Positions 26,258-35,862 of a DNA stretch of 64,000 nt are shown piece by piece. The stretch is from assembly GCF_001590865.1 (NCBI RefSeq), contig NZ_BBUY01000020.1, positions 41,073 through 105,072 on the forward strand, written 5' to 3'. Numbering within the stretch: position 1 is the stretch's first letter; every line of letters starts with the position of its first letter. The DNA comes from Streptomyces sp. NBRC 110611. Lineage in GTDB: Bacteria; Actinomycetota; Actinomycetes; Streptomycetales; Streptomycetaceae. Made by a program: the position numbers and the translations under genes. The notes below the pieces were generated by a model, which ran no database searches, had not been told where the DNA came from, and worked only from the letters and a program-made list of their open reading frames with translations.

Positions 26258-26801
26258 CCCACGCTCGCGCGGCCGGTTCCCCAACACTGTCCCCGTTGTA
26301 CCGAACGCCGACACGCGCTCCGAGGCCAAGCGGGGAACGATCGACCTCCCGACGGGAAAGGATCTCCGGAAGCCCATTTCGCCGCAGGGCAGGCCCATTC
26401 GTGAACACCCGCTACCGGTCTCCCCTCCGGCAACTGACCACCCGTTCAGGCATCCCGGGCAGGACCACACCGTCCGGCACCGGGCCTGGGGCCGCGTTCG
26501 TACAGGAGGGTTCACCGAGAGCGGCCCCGACAGCGCGGCCGGGCGATACCGTGGCCAGACGACACCGGTTCTGCCCCTGGAGCCGCACGGCCCCTGCCGC
26601 GCCCGCATCGTCTTGTCCTTCGTCACCGCACTCCAGACCGTGGTCGTGGTCGCGTACCTCGCGATCTGCCCCGCTGAGGAGTCCAGTCGTGCAGGCCGCC
26701 GAGGGCTGGTCGCGGCAGCTTGTCGGCGTACCCCGGCGCGTACCTGCCGGGGTACGGCAACAAGCCTCAATCGTGGGCTTTACTGCCTCACCGTGACTGG
26801 T
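26258..26801. other. No recognisable gene (544 bp)
   Basis: Several open frames exist on both strands but none has a start with a binding site, a recognisable domain or the codon bias of its neighbours. It is probably decayed sequence between DUF1707 and the minus-strand gene that follows. Confidence 0.55.
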
Positions 26802-27257
26802 TCAACGGTAGGAGCCTGCAGTCCGTCGGGTGGTGACGTTGATGCGGTTCCACGCGTTCGCCGAGGCGATGGCCATCACCAAGGCCGCCAGACTCGACTC
26901 GTCGAAGTGCTTGGCAGCCTGCTCCCAGATCTCGTCGGGCACGCCGTCGGGGTTGTCGGCGATGCGGGTGGCCGCCTCGGTCAGCGCCAGGGCCGCACGT
27001 TCCTGGTCGGTGAAGTACGGGGCCTCGCGCCAGGCCGCCACGGCCCACAGCCGCTCGTTGCTTTCGCCTGCCTCATGGGACCGGTGCGCATGCAGATCCA
27101 CGCAGGTGGCACACCCGTTGATCTGGCCGGTACGCAGTCTGACGAGTTCCAGGATGTGGCGGGGAACGCCGCTGCCTTGCAGGAACTGTTCCATCGCGGC
27201 CAACGCCTGGTAGCCGCCGCCTGCGAGGCGGTACACGTCGGCCATCCTTGCTTGCAT
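26802..27257 (-). CDS. AhpD-like carboxymuconolactone decarboxylase family protein
   Basis: A 151-aa alkylhydroperoxidase-like protein. The redox motif is Cys49-x-x-Cys52 followed by His56 (CATCVDLHAH), as in AhpD and related peroxidase or decarboxylase-fold proteins. ATG 27257 has GAGGAGA 6 bp upstream. The C-terminal ALVMAIASANAWNRINVT block is typical of the family. It stands alone, about 210 bp downstream of the FAD-monooxygenase gene on the same strand, and may share its control. Confidence 0.91.
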   Translation of the reverse strand: MQARMADVYRLAGGGYQALAAMEQFLQGSGVPRHILELVRLRTGQINGCATCVDLHAHRSHEAGESNERLWAVAAWREAPYFTDQERAALALTEAATRIADNPDGVPDEIWEQAAKHFDESSLAALVMAIASANAWNRINVTTRRTAGSYR

Positions 27258-27470
27258 GGCTTTCTCCTCATTCGTGACAGGTGATAGCTGATAACTGAAT
27301 CTTGGGGGTGACTTTGCCCCGTCTTGCGCCCTGCCGGGGCGGAACTACAGGTACTGAGCGTTCCTCCCGGGTGGTCAGCAGAGGGCGTGACAGGGGCAGC
27401 TTCGGGGATATCCGCCCTGTGTGAGCTCTGTTCGACTGCCGTCCCTTGTGCGTCGTCGCCTCTGCGGATC

Positions 27471-28670
27471 TCAGCCGACGTGAGCCGCGATGAGGTGGTC
27501 GCGGTCGGGCGACTGCCAGCTGAGGATCGGAGTGAGCGCGTGGAGCATGGCCGAACCGGGAGTTCGGCGGAGCGTCAGGTCGCGCAAGGTGGTGGCGGGC
27601 GCTGAGCGCCATTGCGCGGTGACGCCGATCCGGTGGGAGCGACGGGCGATCAGCTGGGTGCGGGGGCGTCGATGCCGGTCGTAGGCGGCCAGCGCGGACT
27701 CCACGTCGGGGGATGCGTCCAGGAGCACAGCCAGCGTGACCGCGTCCTCCAGCGCCTGGTTGGCCCCCTGGCCCAGGTTGGGGGTCATGGCGTGCGCGGC
27801 GTCGCCGAGCAGCGCGGCGCGCCCGGTGACGAAACTGGCCAGCGGCGGCAGCTCATAGATGTCGTGGCGCAGCACCGCGTTCTCGTCGGCGGCCGCGAGC
27901 AATTGCGGAATCGGGTCGTGCCAACGTCCGAAGCGTCGACGTATCTCGGCCAGTTCGCTGTCGGCGCTGCGCTGCCCTTCGGGGGCGTTGGCGACGCAAA
28001 AGAGGTAGGTGCGGCCGTCCGCGAGCGGAGCGATCCCCACTCGCTCACCACGTCCCCAGCTCTCACCTCCGGCTGACAGCCGTCGGCCTGTGTCGACGAC
28101 GAGGCGCCATGCGGTGTACCCGGCGTACCGCGGCGCCGAGGCCTGCGGCCACAGGGAGCGCCGCACGGTGGAGTCGATTCCGTCGGCGGCCACCAGCAGA
28201 TCAGCCTGCGAGACGCCGGTGTCGTGCTCGACCTCGACCCGTCGCTCACGCAGGCCGACTCTGGCGACCCTGGCGTTCGCGCACAGCGCGCCCGCCGGAA
28301 GGGCCGTCCGCAGGACGTCGAACAGCCGAGCCCGGTGAATCATCACCACAGGGCCGAATCGCCTGGCCAGCTCTTGGGTGTCGGTCCGCGCCAGCCAACG
28401 GCCGGACCTGTTCCGAATGCCGGCCCGGGCCTCGACCAGGGCCTGCTCGCGGACGCGGTCTCCCACGCCCAGCACGTCCAGTGCGCGCAATCCGTTGGGC
28501 CATAGCGAGAGTCCTGCTCCCACCTCGTCGAAGGTGGCGGCGCGCTCCAGCACCTTCACCTGCCAGCCGCGCCGCGTCAGCGCAAGGCCGGTGGCCAGGC
28601 CGCCGATCCCGCCGCCGACCACGAGCGCGGAGCCTTTCCCGGCACCGCCGACGTGCCTTGTCCTGCCCAT
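27471..28670 (-). CDS. FAD-dependent monooxygenase
   Basis: Class A flavoprotein hydroxylase, 399 aa. The FAD motif VVGGGIGGLATGLAL is at residues 17-31, the second FAD/NADPH motif LLVAADGIDSTVR in the middle, and GRAALLGDAAHAMTPNLGQG near residue 280. ATG 28670 has GAGGGG upstream; longer upstream frames cross the operator region. It is divergent from a TetR-family gene, with two matching operators between them, so TetR most likely represses it. Such pairs often degrade or detoxify aromatic compounds; the substrate is not known. Confidence 0.92.
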   Translation of the reverse strand: MGRTRHVGGAGKGSALVVGGGIGGLATGLALTRRGWQVKVLERAATFDEVGAGLSLWPNGLRALDVLGVGDRVREQALVEARAGIRNRSGRWLARTDTQELARRFGPVVMIHRARLFDVLRTALPAGALCANARVARVGLRERRVEVEHDTGVSQADLLVAADGIDSTVRRSLWPQASAPRYAGYTAWRLVVDTGRRLSAGGESWGRGERVGIAPLADGRTYLFCVANAPEGQRSADSELAEIRRRFGRWHDPIPQLLAAADENAVLRHDIYELPPLASFVTGRAALLGDAAHAMTPNLGQGANQALEDAVTLAVLLDASPDVESALAAYDRHRRPRTQLIARRSHRIGVTAQWRSAPATTLRDLTLRRTPGSAMLHALTPILSWQSPDRDHLIAAHVG

Positions 28671-28678
28671 CAGAACCC

Positions 28679-28721
28679 CTCTACATCTGTAGTGGACGCC
28701 GATAACTCTACACTTGTAGAG
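28679..28721. promoter_or_regulatory. Two TetR operators
   Basis: CTCTACATCTGTAGTG (28679-28694) and CTCTACACTTGTAGAG (28706-28721) are two copies of one palindrome, CTCTACA-N2-TGTAGAG, spaced 27 bp apart. They sit between the divergent monooxygenase and TetR genes, the first directly upstream of the monooxygenase start. Confidence 0.8.
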
Positions 28722-28749
28722 GCAGAGGTTCAGACGAGGAAGGAAACCA

Positions 28750-29337
28750 GTGACCCCAACCACGCTCCGGCGGCAACGGTTGACCGACGCGGCGATCAGC
28801 ACTCTGGCCCATTCCGGCATGCGCGGACTCACCCACCGCGCGGTCGACCAAACCGCCGAAGTCCCGGCGGGCTCGTGCTCGTACTACTTCCGCACGCGCC
28901 AAGAGCTCCTCCAGGCCGCCGTCGAGCGGCTGGCCGAACTGGACATCACCGAGATCGACGAGCGCCCCGCCCTCACCGGGCCCGCGAGCACCACCCAGAT
29001 CGCCGAGGCTGCTGCGGGGCTCGTCGAGCACTGGACCACCGCGGGACGCGAGCGCATGCTCGCCCGCTACGAGCTGGCGCTGGAAGCGCCCCGCCGCCCC
29101 GGCCTGCGTGCCGCCCTACACACTGCGGGCAGTCGCCACCGGGCCCTGGCCGAGAACATGCTCGCCGCCGCGGGCGCACCCGACCCCGCGGCACAGGCGA
29201 ACGCGTTCGTGTCCTTCCTTGACGGCATACTCTTCAACCAGCTGACCGCGGCAACCCCACACCGGCTCACCCCCGAGCAGCTGCGCCGAACCCTGCTCAG
29301 CCTGATCCACACCTGCACCGGACCGCAGCATCCCTGA
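28750..29337 (+). CDS. TetR/AcrR family transcriptional regulator
   Basis: A 195-aa regulator. The N-terminal helix-turn-helix includes MRGLTHRAVDQTAEVPAGS and the typical YYFRTRQELLQAA. The C-terminal ligand domain has LDGILFNQL, as in TetR_C-type members. GTG 28750 has GGAAGG upstream. It diverges from the FAD-monooxygenase gene, with a duplicated 16-bp palindrome in between, and is therefore the likely repressor of that gene and of itself. Confidence 0.91.
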   Translation: MTPTTLRRQRLTDAAISTLAHSGMRGLTHRAVDQTAEVPAGSCSYYFRTRQELLQAAVERLAELDITEIDERPALTGPASTTQIAEAAAGLVEHWTTAGRERMLARYELALEAPRRPGLRAALHTAGSRHRALAENMLAAAGAPDPAAQANAFVSFLDGILFNQLTAATPHRLTPEQLRRTLLSLIHTCTGPQHP

Positions 29338-29445
29338 TCCTTGAGTTCCTTGCTCAACGAGCGCCGTGGAGCGTCGGACGCGGGCCGACGATGCACTACA
29401 GCCCGGCCGCCGGGGCGTCGGCGGTCACGGCCGGCCTTATGCCGA

Positions 29446-31313
29446 CTGCGCCGCTACGGCCAGTTCTCATTCCTGCCCGGCACGGGTGAGCTGATCCACT
29501 TGCCGGAGTCCCCGTTCGTCCAGCCGCACCGGAGCCATCCGCTCTACGTGGACGTGGACCGTCGCTTCGATGCGCTGACCGAGTCCTTCGTGACGGACCC
29601 ACCGCTTTACGGAGGGCCGGCACCGCGACGGGGTAACTCTGGTCTCCTCGTTTCTGGTCGTTCGCGACAACGCGACCGGGGGCCGGAGCACCGTCTTCGC
29701 CCGGGACGGGATCGAACAGTTACGTCGTCACGCCCGTCGGCCGCTTCGTGTGGGGCGGTCATTACGAGCCCGGAACCCTCATCTGGCGCAGCTGCTGGGT
29801 CACCGACGACGGCATCGTGGAGTGCCGCGAGGCACTGGCCTTTCCCGGTGAGCAGAGGCGCGCGGTGATGCTGCGCCGCATCATCGCCCGGGACGTCACC
29901 ACGCGCCTGTCGGTCGTGCTGGCGCCCGCTGCTGGTTTCGACGCTCATCCGCTGCGCGAGGCGGTGTGCGGCCCCGGCGGCCTCTGGTACGGCCGTGTCG
30001 GTGACCTGTGTATGCGCTGGTCGGGAGCGGAGACGGCCCAGCCGACCGGGCCGGGCGGATGCCGCCTGGCCATGGAGCTGACCGTCGAGGCCGGAACGCA
30101 CCACGACCTGGTGCTGGAACTGGGGGACCGCCCGCTCCCCGATGCCCCGCCCGATCCGGACGCCTGCTGGCGGGCGACGGAAGGCGCCTGGCGGCGGGCG
30201 GTCCCGGACCTGGCACACGTCGCGCCGACGGACGCACGGCACGCCGTCGCGGTGCTCCGCGGGCTGACGGGCGGTTCCGGGGGGATGGTCGCGGCGGCGA
30301 CGACCAGTCTCCCGGAGCAGGCCGCGGAGGGCCGTGACTACGACTACCGCTATGTGCGGATCCGCGACCAGTGCTACGCCGGCCAGGCGGTGGCCGCAGC
30401 GGGGGTGCCTGCGCTGCTGGACGATGCCGTCCGGTTCGTGAGCACGCGGCTGCTCCAGGACGGTCCTCGGCTCATGCCCGCCTACCGCATGGACGGCCGT
30501 CCCGTTCCCAGCCCCCGCCGGGCTCGACCTGCCGGGCTACCCCGGTGGCTTCGACCGGGTCGGGAACCAGGTCAACGAACAGTTCCAACTCGACGTCTTC
30601 GGCGAGACGTTGCTGCTACTGGCCGCGGCCGCCCGGCACGACCGGCTGGACGCGGACGGCCGGCGAGCGCGGTGGTCGCCGCCGAGGCGATCGGCCTGCG
30701 ACGCCACGACCCCGACGCCGGCATCTGGGAGCTGGCACCGCGCAGATGGGCACACAGCCGCCTGATCTGCGCCGCCGGCCTCCGGGCCTACGTCCGCAGC
30801 GGCGCGGCGGCACAGCGGTCCGAGGCGTGGACAGCGCTCGCCGCCGGCCTCGTCGAGGAGACCTGTGCGGACAGCCTGCACCCCTCCGGGCGGTGGCAGC
30901 GCGCGCCCGGAGATACCGGACTGGACGGTGCCCTGCTCCTGCCGGCGATCCGGGGCGCGCTGCCCGCCGGCGATCCGCGCTCGGTCGCCACCCTGGACGC
31001 CTACGTGGCGGAGCTGGCGGACGAGCACTTCGCCTACCGCTTCCGCCACGGCGACCGTCCACTGGGGGAGGCCGAAGGCGCGTTTCTGCTGTGCGGTTTC
31101 GTCACCGCGCTCGCCGAGCACCAGCAGGGCCGGGAGGTGGCCGCGTTCCGGTGGTTCGAGCGCAACCGTGGCGTCTGCGGCCCGACGGGCCTGTTCGCCG
31201 AGGAGTACGACGTCGCCCAACGGCAACTGCGCGGCAATCTTCCGCAGGCGTTCGTCCACGCGCTGATACTGGAGTGCGCGGTACGTCTCGCCGGCCCCTG
31301 GACGGACAGCTGA
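29446..31313 (+). pseudogene. GH15-like glycoside hydrolase, multiply frameshifted
   Basis: The DNA encodes pieces of one glucoamylase/trehalase-like protein in changing frames. First comes FLPGTGELIHLPESPF, then after a shift near 29635 SSFLVVRDNATGGRSTVFAR, then after another near 29715 VWGGHYEPGTLIWRS and the catalytic-domain start RDYDYRYVRIRDQCYAGQAV. A shift near 30510 moves LDLPGYPGGFDRVGNQVNEQ into another frame, and a compensating shift near 30665 restores the final frame to 31313. With at least four shifts it is unlikely to be functional as read, unless sequencing errors contribute. The order of motifs follows GH15 (NQVNEQFQLDVFGE is the typical general-acid region context). Confidence 0.68.
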
Positions 31314-31829
31314 TCCGCCCGGCCGCCCGCCCCACCCCGAAGCCAGGGCCGTGCGTAGCCCGATTGGCCGACAGGCGCGTCGACGCCACGGCAGCCGGCG
31401 TCAGCCGGAAAGGGACTGCTGGCGTCCCGGAGTACGTAGGCGGAAGCCGATGTCCGCAGGGAACCTCGTAGCCATCATGCCACCGGCTGCCGGCGGAACA
31501 GGGCGGGCAGGGCAACCGCCTGGGCCAGCTCGACCGCGACGAATACCCGCCCACGGAGAGCCGAGGCCCGGCGCCGGGGCCTGCCCGCTGTCCACGCCAT
31601 CTGGCGCAGGCCAGGGCTCCGCGGGCGACGACTAACTGCCCGCCCCGCTCCCCTTCTTGGTCCTGGTCCCCGAGGTGCTCGACGAGACGGCCGAGCAGTT
31701 CGGGTTTGCCGGGCGCCACAGGAGGAGTCAGGAGCGGTGAGGCTGGTGAAGCTGCGGGCGATGTGGACGAAACGCGCACGAAGGAGATGGCCCGCCGCTG
31801 CCGCCGCGGTGGGCTCGGGCATCGTGCCG
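31314..31829. other. No recognisable gene (516 bp)
   Basis: Open frames on both strands lack starts, domains and normal codon bias. The region separates the broken GH15-like gene from the minus-strand NTF2-like gene. Confidence 0.5.
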
Positions 31830-32204
31830 TCAGTCGCGCCAGGTGCCCGTCCAGTCGTAGAGCGGGGCCGTGGTCGCGTACTCCCGAAGATAGGCGATCC
31901 GCTCTGCGCGGAGTCTGGCGATCGTCGCTCCCTCGAACCCGATCGCCCTGCCCTGCCAGGTGTAGGAGAAGGCCCATTCGGCGATCAGGGTGTCGCCGGC
32001 CGCCGCCTGTGTGCTGATCTCCCAGCCGTCGACCGCACCGCCGGCACCGAACCAGGCACGCATCCACTGCTCGACCCGTGGCCGGCCACGGTAGACCGGA
32101 CCGTAGGACTCGATGACCACGCAGTCGCCGGTGAGTGTGGCCAGCACTCCGTCCACGTCGTGGCGTCGCCACGCATCGATGTAGGCGCGGAGCTGGTGCG
32201 TCAT
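31830..32204 (-). CDS. Nuclear transport factor 2-like (SnoaL-type) protein
   Basis: A 124-aa protein of the NTF2-like cone fold: YIDAWRRHDVDGVLATLTGD near the N-terminus, GRPRVEQWMRAWF, and a C-terminal FEGATIARLRAERIAYLREY strand pair. Members are small binding proteins, hydrolases or cyclases of many kinds. ATG 32204 is the natural start; the ribosome-binding site is weak (CAGGGT). It stands alone among decayed sequence, so its partner genes may have been lost. Confidence 0.82.
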   Translation of the reverse strand: MTHQLRAYIDAWRRHDVDGVLATLTGDCVVIESYGPVYRGRPRVEQWMRAWFGAGGAVDGWEISTQAAAGDTLIAEWAFSYTWQGRAIGFEGATIARLRAERIAYLREYATTAPLYDWTGTWRD

Positions 32205-32545
32205 GCCGCTGACCCTGCCACGGTACGGGCCACCTGAGGCTCGACGAACCGCCCCGGGGCTTCCCCGCCGACCGCGGGTTCACCTGAAGGGGCCACGGGT
32301 CAGGTGCGTCCGGCGGACCCGAGAGCGAACCCCGCCGGATGCCGCCCCGCCGGCACCTGGTCCCGGGGAGGGCTCGGCTGCGTACGGTGAGAGCGGGGCA
32401 TCGGTTGTCGATGAGTCCCGGTTCTGGCTCACTTTCCGTGAAGCGTGCACCGTGTGTGATGGTTGGAGGCCGCTCCTGCCGTCCGACAGAGATGGTGCTC
32501 CGGCTGGAGGAGTTGCTGTTCCAGCCGATCGTGGCCGGGGCGAGG
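32205..32545. other. Intergenic region with one arm of a long inverted repeat
   Basis: No gene is seen in these 341 bp. Bases 32402-32461 form the left arm of an imperfect inverted repeat whose other arm precedes the truncated XRE gene. Confidence 0.5.
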
Positions 32546-33420
32546 TCAGTACTGCCCGGACACCGTGTCCGCCCTGGGCACCCTGCAGTGCGGGCAACGC
32601 TCGCGGCCGTCCCACGCGGACCAGCCGAAGTCGGCCGGGGTGAGGACGTGGCCCTCCAGCTCGTCGCGGACGGCCTCGCGGTAGGCCCAGACGGCGTCCA
32701 GGTAGGGGTGGTAGATGTCGTGGAACGCGGGGGTCGAGGTGCCGGCGCCCGCGGCGACCGCCTTTCGGAGGGCGCGGAGGTGTTCGAACATGGTCTGGCC
32801 CTTGCCCGCGATCCGGGCGCTGGCGTCGAGGAAGAGGCGCTCGCGCACCTCGTAAATGCGGGCGTCCGTCAGCGCCGAGCGGCTTGCTTCCTCCAGGTCG
32901 ATCGCCTCGGCGCCGTTCTGAGCGAGGCGGCGCAGTTCGGTGTGGGCCGCGCCCGCCGCCACGATGAACTCCGTGTAGACATCCCGGCGGCGCCCCTGAA
33001 GGCCGCGGCGGTGTTCCTGGCGGGTACGCAAGCGGTCGGCCAGCACCGTGCCCCCTATCGCGATCAGGCCGCCGCCCAGTGTGGCGACCAGCGTTCCCCA
33101 CTCCATACCGTGTCCCCCCAGTCGATGTTCCGGGAGGGAGCGCCCCCCGTTACCGTCTTCGTCGGCTCCGCAATGGTCCTTCTACGAACCCCAACCCGCC
33201 GCGGTCAAGAGAGGGTTGAGGCCCGATCTGTCAGTCCTCCGGGTGCCTCGCGTCGTCCCGTCCCGCAGATCATGCCCGATGGCCGGGTCCGACCGTGCAG
33301 GTGGGAGACACCAGCAGGTCACGGCAGCAGAGTCCGGCCACCACCACACACCACTGACATCACACTCAGTCAACCCTCCACGGAAAGCGAGCCAGAACCC
33401 CACAGGTTCGTCGACAGCGG
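32402..33420. repeat. Imperfect inverted repeat, arms about 60 bp
   Basis: The reverse complement of 32402-32461 and the plus strand of 33358-33420 share CATCACAC, then CACGGAAAG-Y-GAGCCAGAACC, then TCGACA, at roughly three-quarters identity. The right arm ends just before a regulator start, so both arms look like copies of a promoter region. Confidence 0.6.
32546..33106 (-). CDS. Hypothetical protein with N-terminal membrane segment
   Basis: A 186-aa protein I cannot assign. Residues 5-24 (GTLVATLGGGLIAIGGTVLA) form one hydrophobic segment, followed by a long charged helical part (about 25-150) that could be coiled, then a C-terminal Cys pair in ERCPHCRVPRAD that might bind zinc. ATG 33106 is the natural start. 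It is enclosed by the two arms of a long inverted repeat, so it may have moved with them. Similar single-helix proteins are common in Streptomyces. Confidence 0.72.
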   Translation of the reverse strand: MEWGTLVATLGGGLIAIGGTVLADRLRTRQEHRRGLQGRRRDVYTEFIVAAGAAHTELRRLAQNGAEAIDLEEASRSALTDARIYEVRERLFLDASARIAGKGQTMFEHLRALRKAVAAGAGTSTPAFHDIYHPYLDAVWAYREAVRDELEGHVLTPADFGWSAWDGRERCPHCRVPRADTVSGQY

Positions 33421-33427
33421 AAGGGCC

Positions 33428-33799
33428 GTGGCGCAGATGGCCGATGCATACGACGAGGCGATTGGGGGCTCCCCTGCTCGAACGGAGTTGAGAGCTGGGG
33501 AAAGGATCGGTGAAGTGATCCGGCGGGCATGGGTGCTGGCGAACCGCACCCAGACGGACCTCGCTGCCGCGCTGGGCTACCACCAGTCCAAGGTGAGCCG
33601 CCTGGAGCAGGGCCGGCGGACCGAGGACTCCCGCGTGGTGCGGGCAGCCGCGCTGGAACTCGGCAATCGTGTGCTGTGCCTTCGATGGCGTAGCGGAAGC
33701 TGCGGGGCGAGGTCTCGTCGTCCAGGACCTTCCATGTCGCGCCGTGCTCGCGAATTGCGACATCCGCCACATAGGCGGCCAGGTCATTGTGCAGGGTGA
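33428..33799 (+). pseudogene. XRE family regulator, truncated after the HTH
   Basis: GTG 33428 with GGAAGGG opens a frame encoding an intact Cro/C1 helix-turn-helix (WVLANRTQTDLAAALGYHQS then KVSRLEQGRR). After about residue 78 (VRAAALELG, near 33662) the sequence stops resembling a regulator and runs through the antisense of another broken gene to a stop at 33799. Usual family members have a further 200-300 residues. A 123-residue DNA-binding stub could still be made. Confidence 0.6.
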
Positions 33800-33952
33800 C
33801 CCAGTCACCTGCTAGAAGTCGTCGAGCAGGAGCTGGGACACGTAATCCTGCAGCGGGCCGATGAGGATCAGCGCGTCCTGCTCGTACTGCTCGGCGGGGA
33901 CGTTGAGTATGTCGGCGATGCCCAGAACATTCGAGACAGCCAAGCGTTCGGA
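33665..33952 (-). pseudogene. Fragments of an unidentified minus-strand gene
   Basis: Two peptides in different frames look genuine: SNVLGIADILNVPAEQYEQD with LILIGPLQDYVSQLLLDDF and a stop at 33812, and GDWVTLHNDLAAYVADVAIR with EHGATWKVLDD further along (to about 33670). They may be parts of one or two genes. The join with the XRE stub on one side and the IS982-like remnant on the other shows repeated rearrangement. Confidence 0.4.
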
Positions 33953-33961
33953 CCTGGCCGG

Positions 33962-34237
33962 CTGGGCCGAGTACGGCTACTGCGCGTCGCACTGGCCCTG
34001 CTGCGACCGGCCCGCAAGGGCGAGCCCGCGTGGGCCGGAGCGCACCTGTTCAAGCCGCTGCGGCAGACCATCGAGTCGATCAACCAGACCCTCAAGAGCC
34101 AGCTCGACCTGGAACGACACGGCGGCAAGAGTCCCGCCGGAGTCGCCGCCCGGGCCCTGTCCCGCATCCTCGCGCTGACCGCCGGCAATCTGGCTCACCG
34201 GCCGGACCGGCCAACCCGACAAACGATCACTGGTTGA
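33962..34237 (+). mobile_element. IS982-type transposase C-terminal remnant
   Basis: About 90 codons match the end of IS982-family transposases: FKPLRQTIESINQTLKSQLD, LERHGGKSPAGVAARALSRI and LALTAGNLAHRP. The catalytic core and left end are missing. No intact terminal repeat could be identified. Confidence 0.65.
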
Positions 34238-34387
34238 CTTCGATCACTGACCGCGACGGTACCTCTTGAACTCATTCATCTAGGCCGTGTCACCTTGAAG
34301 GATCGCCAGTCGAGCAGCCGCACCTGATGAACGGTGACCAATGTGGTGTGGCACGGATCGCACCTCTCATGCGTGACCGCGGTGAGT

Positions 34388-34882
34388 TCAGTGCTGCTCG
34401 GTCGCTCGCCTGCTTGCCTGGCGCAGGGCGACACAGATCAGGATGGCGAACGCAGCTACGGCAGTGCAGGTGCAGGTACGCGCTTCGTTGAACAGTTTCC
34501 AGCGGCTGAGGATCTTCGCATGGTCGGCTGGCGGCGTGGTGGCGGCCCACTGCTTGATACGGCCGTTGATCGGGACGTTCCCGAACCGGGTGATCAGGAA
34601 GGACGCGACGGTTAGGAGTCCTGCCGTGGCCGCGAGGACTCGGGTCCGTTCGCGTGTCAGGGCGGCCAGGGCGAGGGTGCTGAGAGCCGAGACCGCCATC
34701 GCCGCCTGCATGGTGATCCCGTTCATCTTCATCAGGTCGGTGTGGAAGTCGAGTCTCATGTCGATCGGCACGGCGTTGAAGGTGGGGACGAGGTTGGCGG
34801 CGCCGTAGCCGAAGGCTCCGGCGAGCAGACCGGTGGAGAGCAGGGACAGGCCCAGGAGGAGGCGAGTGCGCATCTGGTTCAT
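34388..34882 (-). CDS. DUF1772 domain-containing membrane protein
   Basis: A 164-aa protein with four hydrophobic helices and the DUF1772 pattern (VPTFNAVPIDMRLDFH, NVPINGRIKQW). Relatives include anthrone oxygenase-like proteins of aromatic polyketide pathways, but most members are uncharacterised. ATG 34882 overlaps the stop of the upstream maleylpyruvate isomerase-like gene (ATGA), with AAGGA just upstream. The two genes and the broken LysR gene above them probably formed one operon. Confidence 0.86.
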   Translation of the reverse strand: MNQMRTRLLLGLSLLSTGLLAGAFGYGAANLVPTFNAVPIDMRLDFHTDLMKMNGITMQAAMAVSALSTLALAALTRERTRVLAATAGLLTVASFLITRFGNVPINGRIKQWAATTPPADHAKILSRWKLFNEARTCTCTAVAAFAILICVALRQASRRATEQH

Positions 34883-35412
34883 GCGTCCTTGGCCGGTCGG
34901 GTGAAACGGCTGCTCGGTTCTCCTCGTAGCCGGCCGTCCGGAAGTCTGCGGCCGTAGGCCAGCAGCAGGAGGTCCTGGGCGGCGCCGAACATGGGCGAAC
35001 CAGAGCCGTACGACCAGTCGAGGTCCTCGGCGCACAGCTGCACTCCGTGGCCGAGCGCCGCCGTGAGCCCGCCGACGGGTGGTGTCCAGGGATGGTGGGC
35101 GTTGTCCCGCAGGAAGGCGGCGAGCGTGGTACTGGAATGGGCGGCCGAATCCCTGCGCGCGACCCGATCGGTCATGCGGTGAAGGTTTCCGCGCGCCTTG
35201 GTCAACTGACCGAGTATCGCGGGCAAGGAGAGTCGGAACCCCATCGACATGTGCGCCGCCACGTCGCGAACGCGCCATCCCACGCAGAGGCTCTGCTCGT
35301 TCCACTGGTCGGTTCGCAAAGTGTCAAACAGGTCGGCCAGTTCTCGGCGTTCCGCCGCGATCGCTGCCCTGACGTCAACACTCTTGCCTCTGCGGGCTGT
35401 CGCGTTCTGCAT
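34879..35412 (-). CDS. Maleylpyruvate isomerase (MDMPI) N-terminal domain protein
   Basis: A 177-aa DinB-like protein of the mycothiol-dependent maleylpyruvate isomerase family. Seen: AAIAAERRELADLFDTL, SLCVGWRVRDVAAHMSMGF with the His used for metal binding, and FGAAQDLLLLAYGRRL near the end. Start ATG 35412 lies 4 bp after the stop of the LysR fragment on the same strand. Such proteins use mycothiol as cofactor or serve in detoxification; the reaction is not known. Confidence 0.83.
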   Translation of the reverse strand: MQNATARRGKSVDVRAAIAAERRELADLFDTLRTDQWNEQSLCVGWRVRDVAAHMSMGFRLSLPAILGQLTKARGNLHRMTDRVARRDSAAHSSTTLAAFLRDNAHHPWTPPVGGLTAALGHGVQLCAEDLDWSYGSGSPMFGAAQDLLLLAYGRRLPDGRLRGEPSSRFTRPAKDA

Positions 35413-35416
35413 GTGC

Positions 35417-35862
35417 TCAAGCCTGCGCCGTTCCGAGGACGGCGATGTCGAGCTCGCCGGCCAGGAGCGCGGCCTGCATCCGCTCCGTGGTGTCCTCGGT
35501 GAGGGCCACCTCCACCGAGGGGTGGGCGTCGTGGAAGTCCGCGAGTAAAGCTGCGATGCCGAAGGCGTGGCCAGTGGCGCCGGAGACCAGTCCGAGCGTG
35601 ACCCGGCCGCGCAGCAGCCCCGTGTACGCATCGACCGTCTGCCGCACCGACTCCGCCGCGGCCAGTGCGGCCCGGGCGTACGGCAGGACCGCCCGGCCCA
35701 CCTCGGTCGGCGTCACCGACCGGCCGGAGCGGTCGAGCAGGGGCTGACCCAGCTCCTTCTCCAGCTGGCGGATCTGGGCACTGAGGCCGGGCTGGGCCAG
35801 ATGCAGCCGGGCGGCGGCTCGTGTGAAACCGCCCTCCTCGACGACACAGACGAACTAGCGCC
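35417..35862 (-). pseudogene. LysR regulator, N-terminal half
   Basis: Minus-strand sequence encodes a LysR DNA-binding domain (FTRAAARLHLAQPGLSAQIR, then RSGRSVTPTEVGRAVLPYAR) and the first part of the effector domain up to GELDIAVLGTAQA and a stop. The normal beginning is damaged: where the family has QLRYF the DNA reads through a TAG, and the start codon is missing. The rest of the protein is found inverted on the opposite strand immediately beside it. Confidence 0.75.
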
